Positions 37,342 through 45,859 of a stretch of DNA of 64,000 bases are shown here, piece by piece. The notes under the pieces were generated by a model. It was not told the origin of the DNA and searched no databases. It saw nothing but the letters and a program-made list of their open reading frames with translations. Where the stretch lies: contig JAHLLS010000009.1 in the NCBI GenBank assembly GCA_020444045.1, positions 62,001-126,000 on the forward strand, written 5' to 3'. Numbering within the stretch: position 1 is the first letter of the stretch; every line of letters begins with the position of its first letter. The DNA is from Deltaproteobacteria bacterium. Lineage in GTDB: Bacteria > Desulfobacterota > Desulfobacteria > Desulfobacterales > UBA5852. Both the position numbers and the translations under genes were made by a program.

Positions 37342-38331
37342 GTGACCGAACCAAAACGCCTTGAAATCGACTGCAGCTGGAAGGGCCTGACACGGCCGGG
37401 AGATGCCACGGACCACTTCACCATGGACCCGTTGCCGCCATTCACGCCGGATGCTGCAGGATTCCACCTCGGCAACGCCTTCTGGCTCAGTGAAATATCG
37501 CGCCTCATCTACCGCCGGAATACCGGCGAGGCTGGCGTGAATGCCTGCGGACCGTCCCGCAACACGATATTGGCTGCTGTTGGATTGCGGGAAACGTTGT
37601 TTCTGAGCCGGCAGGAAACACAATGCGCGCTATTGCGCACGGTACATCCTGCCCCCCAGCCCTTTGCCGTATTGGTCTTCAGAGGTACCACGGGATTGCG
37701 AAACTGGTTTATGGACATCGATGTCCGACCCGAACGAATCGCACCGCGAGCGGTTGCCCACCGTGGCTTTATGGAAGCGCTCGGCCACGTTTGGCACTCC
37801 CTGAAACCGCACCTGGAACAGTTGGCGGAGCCGCTTTTCATAACAGGGCACAGCATGGGAGGCGCTTTGGCCCAGTTGGCCGCCTGGCATCATTCGCCCC
37901 GGGCGGTCTATAGTTTCGGGGCCCCACGTGTGGGGGATGCCGGGTTTGCGCGGCACATGGCATCCATTCCCATCTATCGTCTGGTGAACGGCCGTGATGT
38001 GGTCCCCGACCTGCCCCCTTCCACCCGACTGCTTTCCTTCAGCGCCGCGGGCCGTCTGGTCCACATCGACCGCAAGGGACGCATCTGTGAAATCGAACCG
38101 AATGGCGAGCCTGCCAATTGTTTCGAGAGCGGCCGCCTCTCCATGTCAGCCCTCGGTGAACGCTGGTCCAACCCACCGGGTTTTTTAGTCGACCACGCCC
38201 CTATCAATTACTCGGCGAAAATTCAAAAAAGCTTGCAGGCCGCGAGGACCGCAACGCTGACGTCGGATCGGACAACCACGAATGGTATGAAGAATAATCA
38301 GATCAGGTCGGTCGCGCTTCCCATTCGTTGA
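37342..38331 (+). CDS. Class 3 lipase
   Basis: A 329-residue lipase-3 family hydrolase. The oxyanion motif is VFRGTT near residue 113, the nucleophile is Ser171 in GHSMGGALAQLA, FGAPRVGD follows the family pattern, a likely acid is Asp219 or Asp223 (NGRDVVPDLPP), and the base is His285 in VDHAPINY. No signal peptide is seen, so it is probably cytoplasmic. GTG 37342 is the start. The last 40 residues are Ser/Thr/Lys/Arg-rich without family match, and the gene end overlaps the convergent sigma-54 activator by 29 bases. Confidence 0.87.
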   Translation: MTEPKRLEIDCSWKGLTRPGDATDHFTMDPLPPFTPDAAGFHLGNAFWLSEISRLIYRRNTGEAGVNACGPSRNTILAAVGLRETLFLSRQETQCALLRTVHPAPQPFAVLVFRGTTGLRNWFMDIDVRPERIAPRAVAHRGFMEALGHVWHSLKPHLEQLAEPLFITGHSMGGALAQLAAWHHSPRAVYSFGAPRVGDAGFARHMASIPIYRLVNGRDVVPDLPPSTRLLSFSAAGRLVHIDRKGRICEIEPNGEPANCFESGRLSMSALGERWSNPPGFLVDHAPINYSAKIQKSLQAARTATLTSDRTTTNGMKNNQIRSVALPIR

Positions 38332-39790
38332 TATACTTTTTCACCGTTCGACGGTCGAGACCGGTGCGGCGGGCAACGGCTTCATAAGTGCCAAACCGCT
38401 GATGAAGCATGTAACAATAGCCGGTCACCAGCCGCTGGGTATCGATTTTCCCTTCGCTGAGATCCCGGGCGAGAATATCGGACAGCCGCTCTCCGGCAGG
38501 CGCCGCCGTGCGGCCGGCATAATCCTTCTTGAGCAGCACCCGCCGTACGCATTGTTCCAGTTCCCGAACATTACCGGGCCAGGGGTAGCTGTCGCCCAAC
38601 TGGCTGTCAATCACGCCGCGAACCATACTCAGCAGTTCCGACGAAGATTGCCCGACCATGCGCTTGACGGTAAACTTCAACAGGTCATCCAACTCTTTGG
38701 GGCTTTCCCGAATCCGCTCCCGCAAGGGCGGCACCGTGATGATATCCGAGCATAAGCGATAGTAAAAATCATCCCTAAAAACCTTTTGATTCTCAATATC
38801 CGCCATGGACCGATTGGTGGCGGCAATCACCCGTCCCTGAAAACGCCCCTCGATATGGCTGCCCACCGCTGAATATTTGCGATCTTGCAGGACCTGCAGG
38901 AGCTTGATCTGAATCGGAATGGAAAGTTCGCCGATTTCGTCCAGCAAAATTGCGCCATACGGACTGCAGCGATCGAATACCCCCCGGTGGTCCTTGACCG
39001 CTCCGGTAAAGGCACCTTTTTTATGACCGAATAGTTCGGATTCAATTAACGTGTCGGGGAACTGTGAAAGATTGAGGGACACGAAAGAACGCGTAAAGCT
39101 CTCGACGAACGTCTTTTTTTGCTCGCTGAAGGGGATAAAACCGGAGCGGCCGATGGCCATGGCCGCCGTGCCCTTTCCGGTGCCGGTTTCACCCAGTAAC
39201 AGCGTTGAAAAATCCTCCATACGGTTCCACAAGTAGCGGTCATAAAGATCAATATTGTGCGTAAACACATTGGTCCACAGATCTTGCCGAAGCTTCCGCA
39301 TGCTGGCGCTGCGTCCGATGAGGGTCCGATAAATAAAATAATAGGCCCGCCGCAATTGATAGCTGAGGGCGAAATAGCGGAGCGAATCGGCCGCATTGAA
39401 CCCCCGTTGGCGGAGGAATGCCAGAGCGTCGGTCGCAAACACAACCTCTTCCGGTGCATCTCCGGCTTGGATCTGATCGTGAATCAGCTGATCAAAGCGC
39501 TCGCGGTAGGTATAGAAGAAATCGAAGAGGATACCCGCTTTGACCAGGAACCCGTCATCGGTTTGGTAGCGTGTATAGTCGATTCGTCCATTTTGCCCCA
39601 AACGCGCCAACTGACGCCGCACTTCCCGGATGGCGCGCTCGATGCGTTTCTGGGGCGATGTGCAGCTCGCCCCGGCGATCATCTGTTCGATCTGGACACG
39701 TTCATCGCTGAAAGGACTCGCCAGTCCGGCCTGGTAGACGTGAAAGAAGAAATCACGGACCGGCGGCTTCAGTTGAAAGGTTTTGGACAC
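38303..39790 (-). CDS. Sigma-54-dependent transcriptional activator
   Basis: A 495-residue enhancer-binding protein. The first 180 or so residues are a helical domain of unknown type with no receiver, PAS or GAF signature. The AAA+ domain spans about 190-410, with Walker A GETGTGKG near residue 200 (the common Glu after Lys is Gly here), ESELFGHKKGAFTGA (the GAFTGA sigma-54 contact loop) and the Walker B strand AILLDEIGEL. The C-terminal Fis-type helix-turn-helix has YEAVARRTGLDRRTVKKY. The start is GTG 39790, five bases after AAGGAGG; a longer reading from 39832 lacks this support. It is divergent from a gene with a sigma-54 promoter, its likely target. Confidence 0.9.
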   Translation of the reverse strand: MSKTFQLKPPVRDFFFHVYQAGLASPFSDERVQIEQMIAGASCTSPQKRIERAIREVRRQLARLGQNGRIDYTRYQTDDGFLVKAGILFDFFYTYRERFDQLIHDQIQAGDAPEEVVFATDALAFLRQRGFNAADSLRYFALSYQLRRAYYFIYRTLIGRSASMRKLRQDLWTNVFTHNIDLYDRYLWNRMEDFSTLLLGETGTGKGTAAMAIGRSGFIPFSEQKKTFVESFTRSFVSLNLSQFPDTLIESELFGHKKGAFTGAVKDHRGVFDRCSPYGAILLDEIGELSIPIQIKLLQVLQDRKYSAVGSHIEGRFQGRVIAATNRSMADIENQKVFRDDFYYRLCSDIITVPPLRERIRESPKELDDLLKFTVKRMVGQSSSELLSMVRGVIDSQLGDSYPWPGNVRELEQCVRRVLLKKDYAGRTAAPAGERLSDILARDLSEGKIDTQRLVTGYCYMLHQRFGTYEAVARRTGLDRRTVKKYINEWEARPT

Positions 39791-39945
39791 GTCGACCTCC
39801 TTTTTTGACAAGCAGAAGGCTATGCACAGCATGATCAGGCGCTGTACACCCTATGCCGATAAGCCATGGTATCACAGTCACCGCAAAACAAAAATATAAA
39901 GAGACTTCTTTTTGATATCAAAGGGTCGCGTCGGTCCGACCTTCC

Positions 39946-39960
39946 TGGCACAAAAATTGT
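39946..39960 (+). promoter_or_regulatory. Sigma-54 promoter (-24/-12)
   Basis: TGGCAC-N5-TTGT with exact spacing between the GG of -24 and the TTG of -12; the final C of consensus TTGC is T. Transcription should start near 39972, about 40 bases before ATG 40014. A short palindrome, TCGGTCCGA (39931-39939), lies just upstream. The sigma-54 activator gene is divergent beside it. Confidence 0.75.
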
Positions 39961-40013
39961 TAATTCTAGCGACACGGCGTCATTCCGCTAACGGTTAAAC
40001 AGGAGGTGTGACG

Positions 40014-40253
40014 ATGAAAACAAATCAACCCTGTTTGGGCTACACCCCGCAGGAAGCCTTGTGGGGCAATGATGCCATGGATGACGGTTATTATTCCGTG
40101 AACCAGAACATATCCCGGAGACTGATCGCCCGCGACCATTTGGGGTATGATCCCAAATCAACGCTCTGGAAAAAAAAGATGCGTGACTTCGGGTACTATG
40201 CTATCAATGGCGGCATCACGCGCGCCCTTGAACGCTTGTCCGGAAATTTGTAA
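40014..40253 (+). CDS. 79-residue tandem-repeat small protein under sigma-54 control
   Basis: A small acidic-to-basic soluble protein of unknown family built from two tandem repeats with period 35: residues 8-37 and 43-72. Identical positions in both are L-G-Y, P, L-W, D, G-Y-Y, N, I, R and L (14 of 30), giving the pattern LGYxPxxxLW..DxGYYxxNxxIxRxL. ATG 40014 lies 7 bases after AGGAGG; a GTG at 40008 is too close to that site. It has a well-placed sigma-54 promoter 54 bases before the ATG and stands next to a divergent sigma-54 activator. It may be a binding or signalling peptide induced by that activator; function is unknown. Confidence 0.75.
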   Translation: MKTNQPCLGYTPQEALWGNDAMDDGYYSVNQNISRRLIARDHLGYDPKSTLWKKKMRDFGYYAINGGITRALERLSGNL

Positions 40254-40259
40254 TAAATC

Positions 40260-40772
40260 ATGTCCGGCCACCCCCTGCCCTCCTACCGACGGCGCTTTAC
40301 GGTTGAAACAGGGACTTATGTTCTCATTCTCGAATTGACATCACACGCTCGACTATTGGTCGGGAAATTGGGTGCGATCGATTTTCCGGCCGGCTGGTAT
40401 GCTTACGCGGGCAGCGCTTGCGGACCGGGGGGACTGCCCGCCAGAATCCGACACCATCTGGGGATCGCAAGCCGACCCCACTGGCATCTGGATTACCTGA
40501 GGCCTCGGGGGTGTCTGCAGGAAATCTGGTACGGGCGGGGAGCGGGTTATGATGAACACCGCTGGACCGCTGATCTGCGGGGCATGCCCGACGCCCGCAT
40601 TGTTGCGCCGGGATTTGGCAGTTCGGATTGTTGCTGCCAGACGCACCTGGTGTATTTCCCGCATCGTCCGGGCATCAAGCGCTTCCGGCAGCGACAGCGG
40701 TCCACCGCCGGGGTGACCCGCCCTCCGATTTACAGCCTGCCAATCGACGCGGTGGATGGCGGAATCGAATAG
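40260..40772 (+). CDS. DUF123 GIY-YIG nuclease-family protein
   Basis: A 170-residue protein of the DUF123 branch of the GIY-YIG superfamily, which in some species is fused to endonuclease III. The core motifs are GTYVLIL (the GIY position) near residue 18, WYAYAGSACG (the YIG position) near 43, RIRHHL and HWHLDYLRP. The Cys-rich SSDCCCQTHLVYF near residue 121 is a family feature. It begins 6 bases after the tandem-repeat gene, so it may be read from the same sigma-54 promoter. Nuclease activity has not been shown here. Confidence 0.82.
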   Translation: MSGHPLPSYRRRFTVETGTYVLILELTSHARLLVGKLGAIDFPAGWYAYAGSACGPGGLPARIRHHLGIASRPHWHLDYLRPRGCLQEIWYGRGAGYDEHRWTADLRGMPDARIVAPGFGSSDCCCQTHLVYFPHRPGIKRFRQRQRSTAGVTRPPIYSLPIDAVDGGIE

Positions 40773-40854
40773 ATTGCTTTCGAGGAGTAATGGAGCAGGT
40801 TGAGAATGACGCGATGCCGTTTATGGTCCGCACGATGGTTCCGCCGGATCAAAC

Positions 40855-41490
40855 TCAATAGGTGCCGCGCGCCAGGGTTTCTATAAAATTTCTTAATATC
40901 TCTGGCAGGTTATCGAATCGGATGCCGGCTTCCCGCACCAAATCGCTGACGGCGACATTGCGCACCTGACCTTCCACGATATAGCCATGCTGACTGCCGG
41001 GCGCCCGGAGCCGCAGTCGCACACGATCACCCATTTCCAGTGGAACGCCGCCGCTTTCGTCGGCCGGCATCTCAATGCGGCACCCTTTGGGACTGATATC
41101 GGTGATGGTTCCCGCCAGCGTCTTGCGGATATCCACACGGGCCGGCACCGAACAGGGGGTCCGCGGCAACATGCGCTGTTCGATGTTGAGCACTTCATTG
41201 GGCTTGTTGAGAACAATGGCCCGGATGGGATCGGTAATCAGGCGCTCGAAACCGGCTCGAAACTGGTGATACACATCATCGGACAGGTAGCTGGCCGAAA
41301 AAACCGTTCCCGGTTCGAGACGGCTTTCAAAGTGCTCCATGCGCGGGTCAAGGCTGAGAAGCACGTCATCGGTATCAAGCGTTCCCAGAAAGCGTGACGT
41401 GAATGTAAAATCAATGCCTTCGACCTGTACCCGAAGCCCTGCCCCGACTTCAATCGCGACCCCTTCGCCGAGTTGCACCATTTCCGCCAT
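40855..41490 (-). CDS. PilZ domain protein, YcgR-like two-domain form
   Basis: A 211-residue protein with an N-terminal YcgR-type flavin-like barrel (residues about 1-105) and a C-terminal PilZ domain. The cyclic di-GMP motif is RMLPR near residue 108, followed by DISPKGC near 134. Such proteins slow flagella or control surface behaviour; no flagellar gene is in the window. ATG 41490 lies 7 bases after AAAGGG and inside the end of recD2, giving a 41-base overlap and probable translational coupling to it. Confidence 0.85.
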   Translation of the reverse strand: MAEMVQLGEGVAIEVGAGLRVQVEGIDFTFTSRFLGTLDTDDVLLSLDPRMEHFESRLEPGTVFSASYLSDDVYHQFRAGFERLITDPIRAIVLNKPNEVLNIEQRMLPRTPCSVPARVDIRKTLAGTITDISPKGCRIEMPADESGGVPLEMGDRVRLRLRAPGSQHGYIVEGQVRNVAVSDLVREAGIRFDNLPEILRNFIETLARGTY

Positions 41491-43684
41491 CTTCAAGCCC
41501 TTTCGCCTTTCGCGCCGCTACCGTCAGGCGCTGACACAAACCGGTATACCGCTTGTGCTGATCATTTCTGGCCACCGCCATGGCGAGTGCCCTGCGCGTA
41601 CCCACAAGCACCACCAGCCGCCGCCCGCGGGTGATGGCCGTATAAATTAGATTGCGCTGCAACAACATATAATGCTGGGTCAATATCGGTATGACGACTG
41701 CCGGGAACTCGGAGCCCTGGGATTTATGCACCGAAACCGCATAGGCCGTGACGATCTCATCCAGCTCGGTGGATGAATAGTTCACAATAAGACCGTCATA
41801 GGTTACTTCAAGTTCCTGCGCCTCTTCGCGAAGCCCCGTGATGCGTCCGACATCACCGTTGAACACCTCCTTATCATAATTATTGCGAATCTGCATAACC
41901 TTGTCGTTCAATCTGAAAACCCTGCTGCCGCGCACCATTTCGATGCCCTTCGGGTTCAAGGCGGCCTGCAGCACGCGGTTGAGTTCATCGGCGCCGGCCG
42001 CCCCCCGGTGCATGGGCGCCAGCACCTGAATATCATCAACAGGGTCCATTCCAAACCGGTTGGGAATCCGATCCGCCACGAGATGCGCAATGGTGTCCCG
42101 AGCCTGCTCCGGCGTCGCCCGCTCGACAAAGTAGAAGTCGCTATCGGCGTCGGCCGGGCCGATCACCGGCATCTGTCCCGCGTTGACGGCATGCGCGCTG
42201 GTCACAATCCGACTGGCCCGGGCCTGCCGGTGAATGTCCGTCAATTCAACCACCGGAACGGCCTCGGAAGCAATGATATCCCCGAGAACATTGCCTGGTC
42301 CCACCGACGGCAGTTGATGCACGTCCCCCACCAGAATCAGACGTGCGGTTTGCGGAATCCCCGCCAGCAAATGCGCCATCAGCAGCGTGTCCACCATGGA
42401 GGCCTCGTCCACCACGACCAGATCGGTCTCGAGGGGCCATTCCGCATTCCGCTGGAAGCCGCCCTTTTGGATGCTGTATTCCAGCAGCCGGTGGATCGTA
42501 GAAGCATTGCGGCCGGTGGCTTCCGCCATGCGTTTGGCCGCCCGTCCGGTGGGGGCCGCCAGGTGAATCGTGGCCCGCAAGGCGGCAAACACGTGCAGGA
42601 TCGCCTGGATGATGGTGGTCTTGCCCGTACCCGGGCCGCCCGTGATCACCATGACCTTGGCCGCCAGCGCCTCGCGGACAGCCTCCAGCTGGCGTGGCAC
42701 AAGCGCAACCGGCGAATGTTTTCGCGCCAGGGCCAGGGCGGTATTTTCCGCCTTCGAGGAAACGGCCGCCGGCACGTCCAGAAGCTGGCCGACCATGTGG
42801 GCCACGTCGCACTCGGCCTGGTTGAGATAAGGCAGATAGAGCGCCTGTCCGCGCCCCACGTCTCCCTGGCCGACCGACAAGGGTTCCATAACGATGCGCC
42901 GCTGCCGGTCCAATCGCTCAACCGCTTCACGCACCAGCATGGGCGACACGCTCAGCATCTCGGCCGCCCGGCCTTCCAGATCCCGTCGGGGGAAATAGAC
43001 GTGTCCCTGGCCGGCCAATTCTTCCAGGAGAAAAAGCAGGCCCGCCTCTACCCGCATGGGGGATTCCATCGGAAACGCCATTTGGCGCGCCATGCGATCG
43101 GCGGTCTTAAAGCCGATGCCGGTAATATCGCTGGCCAGCCGGTAGGGGTTGCGGCGCAGCACGGCAATGGCGCCATGCCCGTAGCGCTTGAAGATTTTCA
43201 TCGCCTGCCCGGTGGGGATGTCGTGTTGCTGAAGAAAGAGCGTCAGCTGACGGATGTCGTGTTGCTCCGCCCAGGCTCGCCGGATACTTTCCAGGCGCTT
43301 GCGGCCGATGCCCCGGACCCGTCGCAGTTGCTCGATGTCCTTCTCGATGATATCGAGCGTCCGGTCTCCGAACTGGTCGACGATGCGAGCGGCCATTTCC
43401 GGCCCCAGGCCCCGTATCAGCCCCGATCCAAGATATTTTAAAATGCTGCGCGCCGTGGTGGGCACGTGAATCGTGAAATCCGTGACCTTGAACTGCTCAC
43501 CGAAGGTGCGATGCGTCGCCCATTCACCGGTCATCGCCAGCACTTCTCCGGGACGGGGATCGAGCAGACGTCCAACGACGGTCACCGCTTCCTGGCGGCC
43601 GCTGACGGCCACCCGCGCCACGGTAAAACCAGTTTCCGCGTTGAAATAGGTCACCTGTTCGATCTGGCCCGTGAGTTCAGTCAT
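41450..43684 (-). CDS. recD2: RecD2-like 5'-3' DNA helicase (SF1B)
   Basis: A 744-residue helicase of the RecD2 family found in bacteria without RecBCD-bound RecD. It has an N-terminal OB-like region, helix-hairpin-helix repeats (VRGIGRKRLESI, GIGFKTADRMA), Walker A GGPGTGKTT near residue 350, DEASMVD, GDVHQLPSVGPG, and the C-terminal domain with TAYAVSVHKSQGSEF and YTAITRGR. ATG 43684 (MTELTGQIEQ) is chosen over an in-frame start 24 bases upstream by family alignment. It is 14 bases after the short TrmO-like gene. Confidence 0.93.
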   Translation of the reverse strand: MTELTGQIEQVTYFNAETGFTVARVAVSGRQEAVTVVGRLLDPRPGEVLAMTGEWATHRTFGEQFKVTDFTIHVPTTARSILKYLGSGLIRGLGPEMAARIVDQFGDRTLDIIEKDIEQLRRVRGIGRKRLESIRRAWAEQHDIRQLTLFLQQHDIPTGQAMKIFKRYGHGAIAVLRRNPYRLASDITGIGFKTADRMARQMAFPMESPMRVEAGLLFLLEELAGQGHVYFPRRDLEGRAAEMLSVSPMLVREAVERLDRQRRIVMEPLSVGQGDVGRGQALYLPYLNQAECDVAHMVGQLLDVPAAVSSKAENTALALARKHSPVALVPRQLEAVREALAAKVMVITGGPGTGKTTIIQAILHVFAALRATIHLAAPTGRAAKRMAEATGRNASTIHRLLEYSIQKGGFQRNAEWPLETDLVVVDEASMVDTLLMAHLLAGIPQTARLILVGDVHQLPSVGPGNVLGDIIASEAVPVVELTDIHRQARASRIVTSAHAVNAGQMPVIGPADADSDFYFVERATPEQARDTIAHLVADRIPNRFGMDPVDDIQVLAPMHRGAAGADELNRVLQAALNPKGIEMVRGSRVFRLNDKVMQIRNNYDKEVFNGDVGRITGLREEAQELEVTYDGLIVNYSSTELDEIVTAYAVSVHKSQGSEFPAVVIPILTQHYMLLQRNLIYTAITRGRRLVVLVGTRRALAMAVARNDQHKRYTGLCQRLTVAARKAKGLEDGGNGATRRRGRD

Positions 43685-43698
43685 TCGGCGAAAGCCTG

Positions 43699-44109
43699 TT
43701 AGACCCAATCGGGCAGATGAAGGTTTTCAAACGCGCGCGAGCTGGGAATGTAACATTTGATATCCAGAACCGGTGTGCCATCAACGGCATCGATGCGATC
43801 GATGACGATCCGGGGAGGATCAAGGGCGACCACACGACAGAGGGTCATACCGATCAGATTCGGACGCAGGGGGGAATGCGTGGCAAAAACACCGGTCAGA
43901 GGGTTACGGGTATCTTTGCGGGGATGAACTTTCAACACCTGCCGCCCTTCGGCATGGTCGTTTTCATGAAACCAGAATAAAACATGGATGTGGGAAAACC
44001 CCTCCAGCCCGTCCATGGCCGGCCTGTAGGGCGCCTCAATATCAATCCAGGTTTGCGCGTCCGTCTTGTGAATGGTCCCGACAGGCGTCATATGAAAGCT
44101 CGACGGCAT
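43699..44109 (-). CDS. Short TsaA/TrmO-family protein
   Basis: A 136-residue single-domain member of the TsaA family. It keeps MDGLEGFSHIHVLF, a changed RPPR-like region (HPRKDTRNPLTGVFATHSP), LRPNLIGMTL and TPVLDIKCYIPS. It lacks the C-terminal domain of full TrmO, present in the paralogue at 35.6 kb. Small forms like this are common in archaea and sulfate reducers and may methylate another nucleotide or act on a different substrate. ATG 44109 has AAGGG 6 bases upstream and is preferred to the ATG at 44115. It precedes recD2 by 14 bases. Confidence 0.82.
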   Translation of the reverse strand: MPSSFHMTPVGTIHKTDAQTWIDIEAPYRPAMDGLEGFSHIHVLFWFHENDHAEGRQVLKVHPRKDTRNPLTGVFATHSPLRPNLIGMTLCRVVALDPPRIVIDRIDAVDGTPVLDIKCYIPSSRAFENLHLPDWV

Positions 44110-44321
44110 TCCCATCCCTTCGTCAAATGGTTGGCGCTATCCCCGCCCCGTAGCCAACGCTTTCATCCTGTTCAAAAAACAGTCGGTTTTGCAAGCGCAA
44201 ATTGTGACTGGACGGGCTTGATCCGGCTGTGGGAATCAGATAATCATGGGAACGTGTGATCCAATCGAAGCGGGCCATCGGCATGATGGCTGCGGTTGGA
44301 ACGGCCGGGAAAGGACCCCAG

Positions 44322-45356
44322 ATGCACCCCATTGATTTACGATCGGATACCGTAACCCTGCCCACGGAAGCCATGCGCCAAGCCATGGCAACGGCCGAAC
44401 TGGGCGATGACGTCTTTGCCGAAGACCCGACCGTTGTACGCTTGGAGGCTCTGGCGGCGGAAATGACCGGTAAGGAAGCCGCCATGCTGGTGCCCAGCGG
44501 GACGATGGCAAATCTGATCTGCCTGCTGACCCACTGCGGCCGCGGAGAAGAAGTTATCCTGGGCGACCAGGCCCACATTTTTTACTATGAGCAGGGCGGC
44601 AGCGCGGCGGTGGGCGGCATTCACCCCCGCACCGTGCCCAACCACCCCGACGGCACGCTGGATCTCACCGCCGTGCGCGACAGCATTCGCGCGGACGACC
44701 CGCACTTTCCCCGCACCCGCCTGATCGCAGTGGAAAACACCCACAACCGCTGCAGCGGCACGCCACTGGAAGCGGCCTATTTGCAAGCCGTAGCCGACCT
44801 CGCGGCAGAACACGGCCTGCGTGTCCACATGGACGGCGCCCGTATCTTCAACGCCGCGGCGGCATTGGACGTGCCGGTCGCCGATCTGGCTGGGCCGGTG
44901 GATTCTCTTTCCTTCTGCCTGAGCAAGGGCCTATCCGCTCCGGTGGGCTCGCTGGTCTGCAGCCGCGAAACGTTCATTCGGAAAGCGCGACGCAATCGCA
45001 AGCTGCTGGGGGGCGGCATGCGCCAGGCCGGTGTCATCGCCGCGGCCGGCATTGTGGCGTTGCAGGAAATGACCGGTCGCCTGGTGGATGATCATTGCAA
45101 CGCCCGGCGTTTAGCGGAGGGCTTGAGCGCCATGCGCCGGGCCCGGATAGACCCGGAGCGTATCAGGACCAATATCGTCTATGTCAATCTGGACCCGGCG
45201 GGACGCCCGGCCGCCGAGATCGTGGCCCGTTTAACCGATGCGGGGGTGCGCGTGGGGGCCACCGGTCCCTATCAGTTTCGGGCCGTCACCCATTACGGCA
45301 TCCATAAAGAAGACATCGACCGCGCGCTCAAGGCCTTTGCCCTTATCCTGGATTAG
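44322..45356 (+). CDS. ltaE: Low-specificity L-threonine aldolase
   Basis: PLP enzyme that splits L-threonine or L-allo-threonine into glycine and acetaldehyde. The 344-residue protein starts MHPIDLRSDTVTLPTEAMR; GDDVFAEDPTV and ENTHNRCSGTP follow. The PLP Lys is Lys202 in FCLSKGLSAPVGS. Arg in NRKLLGGGMRQ matches the substrate site. ATG 44322 lies 6 bases after AAAGGA; an in-frame ATG at 44256 would add 22 residues without family support. It ends with a 4-base convergent overlap with rubrerythrin. The acetaldehyde made could be a substrate for AOR (inference). Confidence 0.9.
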   Translation: MHPIDLRSDTVTLPTEAMRQAMATAELGDDVFAEDPTVVRLEALAAEMTGKEAAMLVPSGTMANLICLLTHCGRGEEVILGDQAHIFYYEQGGSAAVGGIHPRTVPNHPDGTLDLTAVRDSIRADDPHFPRTRLIAVENTHNRCSGTPLEAAYLQAVADLAAEHGLRVHMDGARIFNAAAALDVPVADLAGPVDSLSFCLSKGLSAPVGSLVCSRETFIRKARRNRKLLGGGMRQAGVIAAAGIVALQEMTGRLVDDHCNARRLAEGLSAMRRARIDPERIRTNIVYVNLDPAGRPAAEIVARLTDAGVRVGATGPYQFRAVTHYGIHKEDIDRALKAFALILD

Positions 45357-45859
45357 GCTTCGACGGTCTTGAATTTTTCCGGCGGCGCGCCGCAAACCGG
45401 GCAGGCCTTGGGGATTTTCTTGTCCGTCACATAGCCGCACACCTGGCAGACGTGATAAGCTTTGACCACGTCCTTGATCACGTTCATCATGGCACGTTCG
45501 TACAGTTTAGCGTGGTAGCCTTCGGCATCCCGGGCGTGGCTGAAGGCCAGGGCCGCCGCGGTTTCACCTTCTTCCTCGGCCGTCTTGAGAAAATCGGGAT
45601 ATTCATTCTCGCTGACGGATTTTTCGCGCTGGAAAGATTTCTCCAGATTGGTATCCGTATCTTTCACGAGCAGATCCTTCACGAGGTTCAGCTGGCGCGT
45701 GGCATGCACCCGCTCGGCCTCGGCGATCGCCCGAAACAGCAAGGCCACCTGGGGCACTTTCTCTTCATCCGCTTTTTCAGCATACGCCAGCAGTCTGAAG
45801 TAGGCTTTGGCTTCACCGATGAAGGCCTTGTAAACATTCTCCCGCGTTTTTTCTTTCAC
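45353..45859 (-). CDS. rbr: Rubrerythrin
   Basis: Peroxide-reducing non-haem iron protein of anaerobes. The N-terminal ferritin-like four-helix bundle has the diiron ligands in helix motifs GEAKAYFRL, AIAEAERVHA and ARDAEGYHAKLY. The C-terminal rubredoxin-like domain binds one iron through CQVCG and CPVCGAP. The 168-residue length is typical of a short rubrerythrin. GTG 45859 is preceded by GGAGGGAG. It lies convergent with the threonine aldolase gene. It protects oxygen-sensitive enzymes such as CODH/ACS and AOR during brief exposure to oxidants. Confidence 0.93.
   Translation of the reverse strand: MKEKTRENVYKAFIGEAKAYFRLLAYAEKADEEKVPQVALLFRAIAEAERVHATRQLNLVKDLLVKDTDTNLEKSFQREKSVSENEYPDFLKTAEEEGETAAALAFSHARDAEGYHAKLYERAMMNVIKDVVKAYHVCQVCGYVTDKKIPKACPVCGAPPEKFKTVEA

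Noticed and set aside
39791..39832. Longer start for the sigma-54 activator
   Set aside because: A perfect AAGGAGG lies inside this extension, 5 bases before GTG 39790.
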